Shown here one piece after another: positions 42,844 through 52,308 of a DNA stretch of 64,000 nucleotides. Every line of letters starts with the position of its first letter. Within the stretch, counting starts at the first letter, position 1. This DNA is from Micromonospora pallida. GTDB lineage: Bacteria > Actinomycetota > Actinomycetes > Mycobacteriales > Micromonosporaceae. Below the pieces are notes generated by a model. That model saw nothing but the letters and a program-made list of their open reading frames with translations. It did not search any database and was not told the origin of the DNA. A program made the position numbers and the translations under genes. The stretch is taken from the NCBI RefSeq assembly GCF_900090325.1, contig NZ_FMHW01000002.1, positions 496,001-560,000 on the forward strand, written 5' to 3'.

Positions 42844-44697
42844 CTACTCCTCGGCGAGTACGGCGAGGAGTTGGTCGCCGTACTTGGCGAGCTTGTTCTC
42901 GCCGACGCCGCTGACCCCGGACAGCTCGGCCAGGCTGGTCGGCGCGTCGGTGGCGATCTGCCGCAGGGTGGCGTCGTGGAAGATCACGTACGCGGGGACG
43001 CCCTGCTCCTTCGCGGTCGCCGCCCGCCATGCGCGCAGCCGTTCGAAGACCGGCGCGGCCTCCGGCGACAGTTCGACGGCGGCGGTCGCGCCGCTGCGGG
43101 CCTTGGCCGACCGGCCGGCCTTCCCGGTTGCCGCCGGGCGTTCCGGCTCGCGGCGCATCGTCACGGTACGCCGCCGGCCCAGCACCTCGGCGCTCGCCTC
43201 GGTGAGCACCAGGGTGCCGTAGTCGCCCTCGACCGCGAGGAGCCCTTCGGCGAGGAGCTGACGGACCACGCCCCGCCACTCGCCCTCGCGCAGGTCGGCG
43301 CCGATACCGAAGGTGCTCAGCGCGTCATGCCGGTGCTGGACGATCTTGTCGTTGCTCCGGCCGAGCAGGATGTCGATGCAGTGCCCGGCGCCGAACTTCT
43401 GGTTCCGTTCCCGGTGCAGCCGGTAGACGGTGGAGAGCAGCTTCTGGGCGGCGATCGTGCCGTCCCAGGATTCCGGCGGCTCCAGGCAGGTGTCGCAGTT
43501 GCCGCAGCCGCCGCTGGCCGGCTGGCCGAAGTATTCCAGGAGCTGCCCACGCCGGCACCGGACCGTCTCGCAGAGGGCGAGCATCGCGTCCAGGTGGGCG
43601 GCGAGGTTACGCCGGTGCGCCGCGTCCCCCTCCGAGGTGTCGATCATCTTGCGCTGCTGCACCACGTCCTGGAGCCCGTACGCCAGCCAGGCGGTCGACG
43701 GCAGGCCGTCCCGCCCGGCGCGGCCGGTCTCCTGGTAGTAGCCCTCCACCGACTTGGGCAGGTCCAGGTGGGCGACGAAGCGGACGTCCGGCTTGTCGAT
43801 GCCCATGCCGAACGCGATCGTCGCCACCATGACGAGGCCGTCCTCGCGGAGGAACCGCTGCTGGTTGGCGGCGCGGGTGGCCCCGTCGAGACCCGCGTGG
43901 TACGGCAGCGCGGCGATGCCGTTGGCGACCAGGAACTCGGCGGTCTTCTCCACCGAGGCCCGGGAGAGGCAGTAGACGATGCCGGCCTCGCCGGCGTGCT
44001 CGTCGCGGAGCAGGGCGAGCAGTTGCTTGCGGGGCTCCCGCTTCGACACGATCCGGTACTGGATGTTCGGCCGGTCGAAGCTGGCCACGAAGTGCCGGGC
44101 CTCGGTCAGCTTGAGTCGGGTGGCGATCTCCTGACGGGTGGCCGAGGTGGCGGTCGCGGTCAGGGCGATGCGCGGCACCCCCGGCCAACGTTCGTGCAGC
44201 ATCGACAGGGCGAGGTAGTCAGGGCGGAAGTCGTGCCCCCACTGCGCGACGCAGTGCGCCTCGTCGATGGCGAACAGGGCGATCCGGCCCCGGTCGAGCA
44301 GGTTCAGGGTGGCCCGGGAGCTGAGCGCCTCCGGCGCCAGGTAGAGCAGGTCGATCTCGCCGGCCACGAACTCCGCCTCGACCAGTGCGCGGGTGTCCAG
44401 GTCGAGCGTGGAGTTGAGGAAGCCGGCCCGGACGCCGACCGCCCGCAGCGCGTCGACCTGGTCCTGCATCAGCGCGATCAGCGGCGAGACCACCACCGCC
44501 ACGCCGTCGCGCAGTAGGGCCGGGATCTGGTAGCAGAGTGACTTCCCGCCGCCGGTCGGCATCAGCACCAGCGCGTCGCCCCCACCGGTCACGAGCTCGA
44601 CGACCTCCTGCTGGAAGCCGCGGAACGAGTCGTAGCCGAAGACCCGCCGCAGCACGTCCAACGGGGTCTCGGTGCGCAGGGCGGTGGGAGAGTCCAT
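42844..44697 (-). CDS. recQ: ATP-dependent DNA helicase RecQ
   Basis: A 617-residue 3'-5' helicase. Walker A is [16 protein letters not shown]; motif [19 protein letters not shown] includes the RecQ aromatic-rich loop; motif III is LTATAT, motif [16 protein letters not shown] and motif [12 protein letters not shown]. The RecQ-Ct domain has the zinc cysteines [11 protein letters not shown] and GCGNCDTC, followed by a winged helix. An HRDC domain lies at ~525-610 ([28 protein letters not shown]). An Ala/Arg linker joins them. Its promoter resembles those of uvrA, uvrB and uvrC. Confidence 0.96.
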   Translation of the reverse strand: MDSPTALRTETPLDVLRRVFGYDSFRGFQQEVVELVTGGGDALVLMPTGGGKSLCYQIPALLRDGVAVVVSPLIALMQDQVDALRAVGVRAGFLNSTLDLDTRALVEAEFVAGEIDLLYLAPEALSSRATLNLLDRGRIALFAIDEAHCVAQWGHDFRPDYLALSMLHERWPGVPRIALTATATSATRQEIATRLKLTEARHFVASFDRPNIQYRIVSKREPRKQLLALLRDEHAGEAGIVYCLSRASVEKTAEFLVANGIAALPYHAGLDGATRAANQQRFLREDGLVMVATIAFGMGIDKPDVRFVAHLDLPKSVEGYYQETGRAGRDGLPSTAWLAYGLQDVVQQRKMIDTSEGDAAHRRNLAAHLDAMLALCETVRCRRGQLLEYFGQPASGGCGNCDTCLEPPESWDGTIAAQKLLSTVYRLHRERNQKFGAGHCIDILLGRSNDKIVQHRHDALSTFGIGADLREGEWRGVVRQLLAEGLLAVEGDYGTLVLTEASAEVLGRRRTVTMRREPERPAATGKAGRSAKARSGATAAVELSPEAAPVFERLRAWRAATAKEQGVPAYVIFHDATLRQIATDAPTSLAELSGVSGVGENKLAKYGDQLLAVLAEE

Positions 44698-44703
44698 CGG
44701 GGG

Positions 44704-44725
44704 ATTCTACGGGCGCGGCGTGACC
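44704..44725 (-). promoter_or_regulatory. PafBC/RecA-NDp-like promoter of recQ
   Basis: On the minus strand, GGTC (44725-44722), 12 bases, TAGAAT (44709-44704). One base differs from the TGTC of the three uvr promoters, and the spacing is identical. The hexamer ends 6 bases before the ATG at 44697, so the mRNA is probably leaderless. Confidence 0.5.
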
Positions 44726-45180
44726 CGCTGGCCGGACCCTCGGCGCAGACCGCGTATTCCGGGATTTAACCCGCCGTTCCAGATTTCGCCCCGTTTCCCT
44801 TACGTCCCGTGCAGCGTAACAGAAAACACGCGAGGAAAATACGATCCGCTAATTATCATTCGGCTGAACGGTGGAGGGTCGTGCCGCCTTTTGGGCTGTT
44901 GTCAGCCACCTTCGGAGGCCCTGTGACCTGCACTTGGACGACCAGGAGCAATTGTTGGATCACGCTAAGGTAAAGGGCCCGCCGCCGTATTCCTCCGGTC
45001 GGTGAAGACGCGTATCGTGCCGGGTCGTGTCGTCATTCCGATCTTTCAGCGGTTGGTCACGGACCGCCACGGCGAAGGTCCGATCCGTTGGCCGGGGCAC
45101 CCGCCTGGGCTCGGCCCACCTGACCGACACCGGGCCGACAACCAGGCCTGGCAGCTCACTCTGACCGTCCGGAGGCCCGC
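44726..45180. other. intergenic region upstream of the sensor-kinase operon
   Basis: No convincing gene. A noticeably AT-richer stretch at about 44755-44880, with TAACAGAAAAC- and GATCCGCTAATTATC-like segments, probably holds the promoter of the kinase operon. GGAGG at about 45170 serves the kinase GTG. I see no clear operator palindrome. Confidence 0.4.
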
Positions 45181-47729
45181 GTGCCCGCACCCCGCACCGC
45201 CCGCGTACGCAGGCACAACGGCTCGTCCGACCAGCCGAACCGGTTGTGGTCGGTCCGTACCCAGCTGCTCGCCCCAATCCTGATCGCGACCCTCGGCCTG
45301 CTCGGCCTCGGCACCCTGCAGACCAGCAGCGCCCTCTCCGCGTCGTCCGACGCCCAGCGGGCCCGGGTGCTGGCCGGCACGGCCACCGCGACCGTGCGTC
45401 TGGTGCACGAGTTGGAGCGGGAACTGGCCGAGACGGTCGCCCTGCGCGGACGCGGTGGGACCTCCGGGCGGCAACTGGTCGACGCCCAGCGCCAGCGCGG
45501 CGACACGGCGGTGCGGCGGTACCGTACGGCGGCCGAGGACGCCCGCGACGTCGCGCCCGGACTCGCCCGGGTGCTGGACGGCGCGAACGAGCAGCTCGAG
45601 CAGCTCGACGACGCCCGGTCGGTGGCGCTCGGCAACCGGCCCGCCGACACGCTCTACCTCAGCCTGGTTGACTCGCTGCTCGCCGTCGCCGACGCGCTGC
45701 CGGCGCAGCTGCGCAACACCGAACTGGCCAACGCGGCCCGGGAGGTGGCCTCGGTCGGCGCCCAGGAACACATCGCCGCCCTCGAACGCGACCTGCTCCG
45801 GGCCAGCTTCAACCGGGGCACGCTGACCAAGGCGGAGCTGGTCCGGGTCGCCCATCTCCGGGGCGCTCAGGAGCAGCGGCAGGCGGAGTTCTCCCGGATC
45901 GCCAGCCCCGAGGCATCGGCCACCTACGGCCGGCTGATGACCGGTTCGGACGTCTCCACCGCCCGCCGGATGCGCGACCAGGTGCTGAGCGCCGACTCCG
46001 AGGCTCTGCCTGCCGATGGTGACGCCTGGTTCGTCGCCCAGAGCAGCGTCATCCGCCGGTACAACCTGGTCGGGCGGAACCTCTCCGAACAGCTCGACGC
46101 GCGCGCCGCCGAACTGGCCACCGACGCGCGCACCAGCGCCCTGGTCACCGGGGCGGCCACCCTGACGCTGGCCCTGCTCGCCTTCCTGACGGCCAGCTTC
46201 CTCGCCGTACGCACCAGCCGCCGGCTCCGCGAACTGCGGGCCGCCGCGCTCATCATGGCCCGCCGTGAGCTGTCGGAACGGATCGACGCGATCGCCTCCG
46301 GCACCGACCAGGGCCCGAACGGCACCGCGCCGGGCTCCACCGGCCCCTCGGCGCTGGAACGCACCGCCGCCATCGCCCGGGGACGCGACGAGATCGCCCA
46401 GGTCGCCGAAGCGTTCGACACCGTCAACCAGGCCGCGCTGCACCTGGCCGGCGAGCAGGCGGAGCTGCGGGTCGACGTGACCCGGATGGCCGAGGCGCTG
46501 GCCCGCCGGATCCGTACCCTGATCACCCGTCAGCTCCGGCTGCTCGACGAGTTCGAGCGTGAGGAGACCGATCCGGACGCGCTGGCCCGGCTCTTCGCGC
46601 TCGACCACCTGGCCGCCCGGATGCGCCGCAACGGTGAGAACCTGCTGGTGCTGGCGGGGGCGAACCCGGCCGCTCCCAGGAGGGCGCCTACCTGCTGACC
46701 GACGTGGCGACCGCCGCCGCGTCGGAGATCGAGGAGTACACCCGGATCGAGGCCGACCTGCCCGCCGTCGGGATCGCCGGCAACGCGGTCGGCAACCTGG
46801 TGCACCTGCTCGCCGAGCTGCTGGAGAACGCCACCGCGTACTCGCCGCCGCACACCAACGTGAAGGTCGACGGTCGGCGTACGGTCGACGGCCTGGTCAT
46901 CCGGGTGCACGACCAGGGCATCGGGATCAGCGACACCCGCCTTGCGGAGATCAACAAGCGGCTCAGCGCACCGGCCACTCTGTCCAGCGCGGCGGCCGGC
47001 AGCATGGGTCTGCACGTGGTCTCGCACCTCGCGGCCCGGCACCAGATCCGGGTCTCGCTGCACGCCACCGGTAGCGGCACGATGGCCAACGTCGAGCTGC
47101 CCGAGTCGATCCTCACACTGCCCCAGTACACCTTCCGGCAGGGCCCGCCGAGCATCGAGCGATCCCGCCCGACACCAGCGGTGACCAGCGCGCCGGCAAT
47201 GACCAGCGCACCGACCTTGGCCAGTGCGCCGGCTACGACCAGCGCACCGACGGTGGCCAGTGCGTCGGCAACGACCAGCGCACCGACAGCCTGGTTCCAG
47301 GTTGGGCACACGGCGCCGGCCAGCCGGCAGAGCGCCGCCGCCGACTTCTCCGCCCAGCGGGCACCGACGATGACGCTGCCGGTCGTCGGCAGCCTCGGTC
47401 AGCCGGCCGGTCCGGATCGGCTGCCCTCGTCGGGTGGTGCGGGGCAACCGCCGTGGCCGCCCACCGGGCCTGGTCGGGAGCTGCCCACCCAGCCCGGTCG
47501 GGAATCGTCCGGCGGGTCTGGTCGGGAGCTGCCCCGGCGGGCCAAGGGGCAGTGGCTGATGGCCGAGCTACAGGCACCCCCGACGGCACCCCAGCCGGCA
47601 TCGGCCGGGCAGGCCGCCGAGTTTCTCGATCCGGAGCAGGTACGAGCCCGTTTGTCCGCACTGGCCGAGGGCGTGGCCACAGCTATGCGGCGCAGCCAAC
47701 CCTCAGATCCGACCAGGAGGCAGCAATGA
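45181..47729 (+). CDS. nitrate/nitrite-sensing (NIT)-type sensor histidine kinase, -1 frameshift before the ATPase domain
   Basis: An 849-residue kinase once repaired. After a basic N-terminus comes a transmembrane helix (LLAPILIATLGLLGLGTL), a ~270-residue helical NIT-type extracytoplasmic domain with heavy Ala/Glu/Arg content, a second helix (VTGAATLTLALLAFLTASFLAV), a HAMP segment, and a dimerisation helix (LITRQLRLLDEFEREE). The HATPase domain (LLAELLENATAYSPPH, VRVHDQGIGI-like, GSMGLHVV) lies in another frame. The frames meet between about 46665 and 46690; one added G near 46672 gives a continuous protein. No phospho-accepting His in an H-E/D motif is evident, as in CvnA-type kinases. 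A long Pro/Ser tail follows. It overlaps the roadblock gene by 4 bases. Confidence 0.85.
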
Positions 47730-48118
47730 GCCATCCCTACAGCGCCGGGCTCGACTGGCTTCTCGCCAGCTTCGCCGACCAGATCCCGGACGTGGCCCAC
47801 GCGCTCGTGGTCTCCGGCGACGGCCTGCGGCTGGCGGCTTCACCGGGGCTGTCGATCGACCAGGTCGACCAGCTCGCGGCGGTGATCAGCGGACTGGCCA
47901 GCCTGACCACCGGCGCCGCCCGGTTCATGGCCGCCGGCCGGGTCCGCCAGCAGATCGTCGACATGGACGGCGGGGTGATGCTGGTGATGGCGGTGGGCAA
48001 CCGGGCGCTGATCGGGGTGCTCGCGGCACCGGGCTGCGACCTCGGGCAGATCGGCTACGAGACGGCGATGCTGGTGCAGCGGGTGGCCGAGGCGCTCGAA
48101 CCGGCGGCCCGGGCATGA
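47726..48118 (+). CDS. roadblock/LC7-domain protein
   Basis: A 130-residue Roadblock/LC7 protein: GLDWLLASFADQIPDVAHALVVSGDG, then LAAVISGLASLTTGAARFM and GGVMLVMAVGNRALIGVLAAPGCDLGQIGYETAMLV. In actinomycete conservons the roadblock protein (CvnB) works with a kinase-like CvnA and a GTPase, and related MglB proteins regulate small GTPases. Here no DUF742 (CvnC) or GTPase (CvnD) follows, so this is a partial conservon. ATGA overlaps join it to the kinase before and the TAXI gene after, showing tight translational coupling. Confidence 0.93.
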   Translation: MSHPYSAGLDWLLASFADQIPDVAHALVVSGDGLRLAASPGLSIDQVDQLAAVISGLASLTTGAARFMAAGRVRQQIVDMDGGVMLVMAVGNRALIGVLAAPGCDLGQIGYETAMLVQRVAEALEPAARA

Positions 48119-49095
48119 TCCGGCGGCGGGCCGTACTGGCCGCTCCGCTGCTGTTCGCCCTGGGCGTCAGCAGCGGGTGCGCCGCCGACCGGACGGCGGC
48201 GGATGACAGCGACGCCTGGCACGACGGGCGGATCTTCCTCGCCACTGGTAACACCACCGGCGTCTACTACCAGCTCGGCGGGGGCTACGCCGACATCATC
48301 AGCCGGCACCTGCCCGGATACGAGGCGCGGGCTGAACCGACCCGCGCGTCCGGAGACAACATCCCCCGGGTGATCAGCGGGGACATGGAGATCGGCTTCA
48401 GCTCGGCGGACACGGCGGCCGACGCCAGCGCCGGTCGGGGCGCCTTCCAGGACCGTCCCCAGCCGGTGCAGGCACTGGCCCGCATCTACAGCGACTACAT
48501 CCAGATGGTCGTCCGGGTCGACGCGGACATCGAGACCATGGAGGATCTGAGCGGCAAGACCGTCTCCACCGGCTCGCCCAGCTCGGGTACCGACGTGATC
48601 TCCACCCGGCTCCTCACCGCGGCCGGTCTCGACCCGGAGCGCGGCATCCAGCGGGAGCGGTTGTCGCTGCCGGACACCGTCCGGCGGATGCGGGCCGGCA
48701 CCGTGGACGCCTTCTTCTTCTCCGGCGGGTTGCCCACCCCGGGCATCGCCGACCTGATCAGCAGCGGGGCGGGGGAGTACGCCTTCCTGCCGATCGCCAG
48801 TCTGGCCGAATCGCTCACGAGAGCCCACGGGCCGGTCTACACCAGCGGGGTACTACCCAAGGGCGCCTATGGCACCCCTCGGGACGTACCGACCATCACC
48901 GTGCCCAACCTGCTGCTGGTCAGCCCGGAGATGCCGGAGAAGCTGGCGTACGACCTGACCCGGCTGCTCTTCGCCCACCAGACCGAGCTGGCGACCGTGC
49001 ATCCGGAGGGACGCAACTTCGACCGGCAGAACGCCGCGAACACCGACCCGCTCCCGCTGCACCCCGGCGCGGCCCGCTTCTACCGCGGCGGCTGA
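48115..49095 (+). CDS. TAXI-family TRAP transporter solute-binding lipoprotein
   Basis: A 326-residue exported lipoprotein: signal MIRRRAVLAAPLLFALG with lipobox SSGC. The family is recognised by FLATGNTTGVYYQLGGGYADII, IGFSSADTAADAS, MVVRVDADIETMEDLSGKTVSTGSPSSGTD and the C-terminal LAYDLTRLLFAHQTEL. TAXI proteins normally feed DctQM-type TRAP membrane subunits, taking up glutamate, glutarate or aromatic acids. No membrane subunit is nearby. Its 4-base overlap with the roadblock gene and the upstream sensor kinase suggest it presents a ligand to the kinase instead of, or as well as, transporting it. Confidence 0.92.
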   Translation: MIRRRAVLAAPLLFALGVSSGCAADRTAADDSDAWHDGRIFLATGNTTGVYYQLGGGYADIISRHLPGYEARAEPTRASGDNIPRVISGDMEIGFSSADTAADASAGRGAFQDRPQPVQALARIYSDYIQMVVRVDADIETMEDLSGKTVSTGSPSSGTDVISTRLLTAAGLDPERGIQRERLSLPDTVRRMRAGTVDAFFFSGGLPTPGIADLISSGAGEYAFLPIASLAESLTRAHGPVYTSGVLPKGAYGTPRDVPTITVPNLLLVSPEMPEKLAYDLTRLLFAHQTELATVHPEGRNFDRQNAANTDPLPLHPGAARFYRGG

Positions 49096-49274
49096 CGCAC
49101 GGCGGTCCACCACTTGGCGGAACGGTCACCGCCGGCCGCGCCGGACAGGTCACGTGGTCGGGGTGGCGGCTCCGGTTCGGCGTACGATCCGCGCAGCTCA
49201 CCGAGGCGGTCCCGGCGCAGGTAGGACAGACTGGCGTGGATCCAGGCCCCGTCGTTGTCGCCCTCTGCCCCCAA
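49080..49274 (-). pseudogene. unassigned 64-residue fragment, possible gene remnant
   Basis: A short minus-strand frame with protein-like composition, GDNDGAWIHASLSYLRRDRLGELRGSYAEPE, then a basic tail. It ends under the TAXI stop codon. The sequence upstream of its Met does not continue it sensibly, so it could be the C-terminal scrap of a larger gene. I do not recognise the family; it could also be spurious. Confidence 0.3.
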
Positions 49275-49607
49275 CGCGCCGATCGATTGTCAGCCACCAC
49301 TGCACCTCTCTGTCGCCGACGAGCGGTTGGAGTGGTCCGCTACTGCACGATCCGGATCATCCCGTTCCCGGATGGCGCGTTGGGCGGGTCGCGGCAGCGA
49401 GTCCTTGACGCGTTCGCGCCGCTCGGGGTCACGGGCGAAGGAGTGCAGCAGTTCGGCATGGTGTCTCTTGAAGTGCCACCTGACGCTGACCTCGCGGCCG
49501 TGAAACGGCTGCTGTGTGAGGGCAGCCGCGATGGCTGGTGGGAGTACGAGGAAGGCTGCATCGGCGATGCCTGGTCGGCGGCGGATCCCGATCAAACGTC
49601 CAAGTAG
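49255..49607 (+). pseudogene. DUF4265-like gene remnant, frameshifted and N-terminally truncated
   Basis: The last ~90 codons encode a convincing DUF4265 C-terminal half: CTIRIIPFPDGALGGSRQRV, then DAFAPLGVTGEG, FGMVSLEVPPDADLAAVKRLL and DGWWEYEEGC. Just upstream, VADERLEWS of the same family is in another frame; one base inserted near 49342 (TCCGCTAC to TCCGGCTAC) would join them. The N-terminal half of the domain is absent. DUF4265 proteins are small and of unknown function, often beside polymorphic-toxin immunity genes. It is convergent with the SUKH remnant. Confidence 0.6.
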
Positions 49608-49642
49608 GAGCGCCTCGGCAGCGCCTGATCGACTCCATATCG

Positions 49643-49692
49643 CCGAAACGGCGGTATCCACCGTTTCGGAAAGCGCCACATCGCCGAAACGG
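49643..49692. repeat. CCGAAACGG inverted and direct repeats
   Basis: CCGAAACGG (49643-49651) pairs with CCGTTTCGG (49661-49669) as a perfect 9-bp hairpin, and CCGAAACGG recurs at 49684-49692. It lies between the converging DUF4265 and SUKH remnants and could be a terminator. Confidence 0.6.
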
Positions 49693-50186
49693 AGTCGGTT
49701 GGGGCGGACCGGCGGCAGCTCCCACGGTTGCAGGGTGCCGTCGACCAGTTCGGCCAGGAACTGGACGGCTCCGCCCATGTAGTGCCACCAGCCAAGGTTG
49801 CGGGATGCGACGGTGACCGGCCATTCATCAGGTCCGGGACCGGTTGTGGTCCACAGAAAGATGTCACCCTGGTTCGATTGGGCCCAGGGAAGGAGGCCAC
49901 CCGGAGCGGGGTAGGGGCGCAGGCCGATTGACATGTCCGCCTCCCACCAGTCCTGGACGATCTCGAGGTCGCTACGGATGCCGCGCAGCCTGTGATGCTC
50001 CGCGCCCGGCTCTGGAAGGCCGATAACCAGGAAGTCGCCCAGGGTGAAGGTGGAGTACAGCGCGGCGAGCAGCTTGTAGTCAGCCGGTAGGCGTGTGCCC
50101 AGTCCTTTATCCAGCAGCGGCCAATCCAGGGCGGCGGGCTCGGGGCGGCGGTGCTTGACGAGGCCGGGGATCGCCCGTTCCAGCGC
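49660..50186 (-). pseudogene. SUKH (SMI1/KNR4) immunity-type gene remnant without start codon
   Basis: From 50186 downward the minus strand reads ALERAIPGLVKHRRPEPAAL, then KGLGTRLPADYKLLAALYS, GDFLVIGLPEPGAEHHRLRG and PYPAPGGLLPWAQSNQGDIFLW, followed by EWPVTVASRN and MGGAVQFLAELVDGTLQPW. This is a full SUKH fold, found in many contact-dependent toxin immunity proteins. A TAG stop directly precedes it and no ATG, GTG or TTG is available before residue 85, so its 5' end is broken or missequenced. It also lacks a nearby stop, and the frame runs on antisense through the DUF4265 gene to 49290. No toxin gene is visible. Confidence 0.65.
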
Positions 50187-50189
50187 CTA

Positions 50190-50597
50190 CACTGCCGCGA
50201 CTGGGTCCGTGATCCGGTGCTGTGGTGCCTGAGTGCGCGCGGGAACCTCGTTCTCTGCCACCACATCCACCTCGCCGTCGTCACGCAGACCAGACACACC
50301 CGCCGAGCCTGGCCCGGCTCGCGTGCTGGATGTATGCCGCGCCGACCGATGTCGCTATGGGTCCACCAGCCTGCACCTGACCGGCAACACGCCTTGCGGG
50401 TGGCGCTACATCCCGGAGACAGGCCGTCCTCCGTTGCCGAGCTGCGCGAGCAGCGCCAGCGAGCGTTCGTGGCACCGGAACCGCCCATGGCAACGACCAC
50501 CTGAGTTGCCAAACACGAGGATTGTCCAGCCGGACCGGTCGCCCCACCTCCCGAGGCCGCGCTGCGAGGGAGTGGCCGTCCTCAGGCTGGCCCGCAG
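50190..50597. other. about 400 bp with no recognisable gene
   Basis: Six-frame inspection gives only short frames, such as a 117-codon one at 50151-50504 on the + strand, with no family resemblance. Base composition is more even than in flanking genes. It may be decayed sequence between the SUKH remnant and the SWIM gene. Confidence 0.4.
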
Positions 50598-50615
50598 ATG
50601 GGGTTAGATAGCCGG

Positions 50616-51524
50616 ATGGCGATCCGGATCGACATGGAAGCGTTGCGGAGCGAGGCCGGCCCGGCGGTCTGCGCGGAAGCCGACGCCCTGCTCGCCGCTG
50701 GGCAGCCCGAGGTGGTCCTTTCAGCTGATGGGGGAGCGTCAGGAGTCGTCCGGGCCGATGGGCAACCGCCGTGCGAGGCCTGGGCGGGCGTCACGGCGGA
50801 CGGGTTCACCACCGAATGCGACTGCCCGGCCGTCGGGGAGTGGTGTGCGCACGTCGTGGCGCTTGTCGCGGCGGCACTGCGGGACGGGTTCGAATGGTCG
50901 TCGACCGCCGCATCGTCATCGGCGGTCGGTCAGGAGACGAAGGTCGCCCGGCTGATGGAGATCGTCGGGGAGCTGCCCGCCCAGCGGGTGGCCCTGCTGC
51001 TCGCCGAGCATGCGGCCACCGATCGCGTGTTGGAGACCCGGCTGCTCACGTACGCCGGAAAGCTCGGACCGCTGACGGACGCCGAGCTGGCGGATGCGCG
51101 CCGCATGATTGCCGACCTCGCCAGCCAGGCGACCAGCGGTGACCGTTGGGACCTGCACGACGTGGAGAAGGCCGGCCGCGCGATTGTCGAAGAGGTGCAG
51201 GTGCTGGTTCAGCGGCCGGCGACCGAGGGCCTGTTGGAGGTGGTCGAGCAGGCGGCTCGGGCGTGGGACAGCATCGCGGTCCATCTGTGGGACGCCTGGG
51301 AGACGTACGAGGAGGAGCCCGCCGAGATCGGCGGCGCGCTGCGGGATGCACACGTTCACCTGTGCGAGCAGCTCCAACCCGACCCCGACGAGTTGGCCGC
51401 ACGACTTGCCGAAATCATCAAGGCAGCCGAGGTCGATTCGTGTCTGGACGAGCCGCACGACTACCTGCCGGTACTCGGCCGCCAACGTGTCAAGGCGCTA
51501 CAGCAGATCCACCGGGCGGGGTAG
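50616..51524 (+). CDS. SWIM zinc-finger protein
   Basis: A 302-residue protein. The SWIM motif C-x-C-xn-C-x-H is complete as TECDCPAVGEWCAHVVALVAA (about residues 65-85). The remainder is an all-helical region of paired helices (LMEIVGELPAQRVALLLAEHA, RAWDSIAVHLWDAWETYEEEP) resembling DUF6880-type repeats. SWIM domains bind nucleic acid or protein partners, and in bacteria some are linked to SWI2/SNF2 helicases; no helicase is adjacent here. ATG 50616 gives MAIRIDMEAL; ATG 50598 is a possible earlier start. Function unknown. Confidence 0.8.
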   Translation: MAIRIDMEALRSEAGPAVCAEADALLAAGQPEVVLSADGGASGVVRADGQPPCEAWAGVTADGFTTECDCPAVGEWCAHVVALVAAALRDGFEWSSTAASSSAVGQETKVARLMEIVGELPAQRVALLLAEHAATDRVLETRLLTYAGKLGPLTDAELADARRMIADLASQATSGDRWDLHDVEKAGRAIVEEVQVLVQRPATEGLLEVVEQAARAWDSIAVHLWDAWETYEEEPAEIGGALRDAHVHLCEQLQPDPDELAARLAEIIKAAEVDSCLDEPHDYLPVLGRQRVKALQQIHRAG

Positions 51525-51614
51525 CCACTCGTTGATCGTCGCGGCGTGCACGGTGGCTCCGTAGCGGGCGGCGAAGCCACCAAGGTGCTGGCAGCGGGCA
51601 CTGGACGCGCTTAA

Positions 51615-51628
51615 ACTACATAGGTAGT
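51615..51628 (+). promoter_or_regulatory. candidate PadR operator
   Basis: ACTAC-ATAG-GTAGT is a perfect 5-bp inverted repeat with a 4-bp spacer, ending 8 bases before the PadR start. It overlaps the expected promoter or start region, as for an autoregulator. Confidence 0.65.
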
Positions 51629-51636
51629 CTGGGGGT

Positions 51637-51954
51637 ATGGAGCCGCTCGGACGCATAGGGAAAGCGACCGTCGATGTGCTGGCCGTGCTGACCGGCAGTG
51701 ATCAGCCCCGCTGGGGGTTGGAGATCATCAAACTCACCGGCCGGCCGTCGGGGAGCGTCTATCCGCTGTTGGACCGCCTTGAGCGGGCCGGCTGGGTTAC
51801 GTCCCACTGGGACGACGACAGCGGCCGGCGTGGACCACGACGGCGGCTGTACCAGCTGACGGCAGACGGGGTGATAGAGGCACGCCGCGTCTGCGCTCGC
51901 GCCGCGATGAAGCCAGCCTCGTGGCGGCCTGTGTCACCGCAGGTGACCCAGTGA
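51637..51954 (+). CDS. PadR-family transcriptional regulator
   Basis: A 105-residue winged-helix repressor: LAVLTGSDQPRWGLEIIKLTGRPSGSVYPLLDRLERAGWVTS contains the PadR recognition helix, and RRLYQLTADGVIEARR the wing and following helix. It lacks the long C-terminal dimer helices of subfamily 1, so it is a subfamily-2-like short form. The ATG follows the candidate operator. It overlaps the next gene by 4 bases (GTGA), and such PadR genes usually regulate that partner. Confidence 0.9.
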   Translation: MEPLGRIGKATVDVLAVLTGSDQPRWGLEIIKLTGRPSGSVYPLLDRLERAGWVTSHWDDDSGRRGPRRRLYQLTADGVIEARRVCARAAMKPASWRPVSPQVTQ

Positions 51955-52298
51955 GATCGGTCCGGCTGCGGGCGGCACTCGCGGTGGCGCGCTGCGCCGC
52001 GCGCATGCTGCCCGACCCCCGACAGCGGGCCCGCTATCTCGAACAGTGGCAAGCCGACGTGCACGGCGCAGCCGAGCTTGGCCTGCCTGCGCTGCGGCTC
52101 GCGTTGGGCACAGCAGGTGCCGCAGCGCGCATCATCGCAACTTCACCGAAAGGGTCCACCATGATGTTGCCAGTCGGACCTCTCGCTCTCGGTATGCGCA
52201 TCGTCGGCGGCGCCCGTGGTCGTCGACGCGCCGCCGTCCTCGCCATCCTGCTCACCCTTACCCTGCTCGGCGGCGTCACTCTGCTGATCGCCGGCTGA
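51951..52298 (+). CDS. small membrane protein of the PadR operon (permease-prefix-like)
   Basis: A 115-residue protein whose cytoplasmic part, ARMLPDPRQRARYLEQWQADVHGAAELG, resembles the prefix region found before permease domains in PadR-linked ABC systems. A single hydrophobic helix ends it (AAVLAILLTLTLLGGVTLLIAG). GTG 51951 overlaps the PadR stop, so the pair is coupled. Permease and ATPase are absent, so it may be the surviving part of a larger system or a sensor on its own. Confidence 0.6.
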   Translation: MRSVRLRAALAVARCAARMLPDPRQRARYLEQWQADVHGAAELGLPALRLALGTAGAAARIIATSPKGSTMMLPVGPLALGMRIVGGARGRRRAAVLAILLTLTLLGGVTLLIAG

Positions 52299-52308
52299 GG
52301 CACGCTGG

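Noticed and set aside
44726..45180. Short frames upstream of the sensor kinase
   Set aside because: No domain, no ribosome site and mixed strands; treated as promoter DNA.
50151..50504. A 117-codon + strand frame between SUKH and SWIM
   Set aside because: No recognisable motif, no ribosome site, and composition unlike a protein; left as unassigned sequence.
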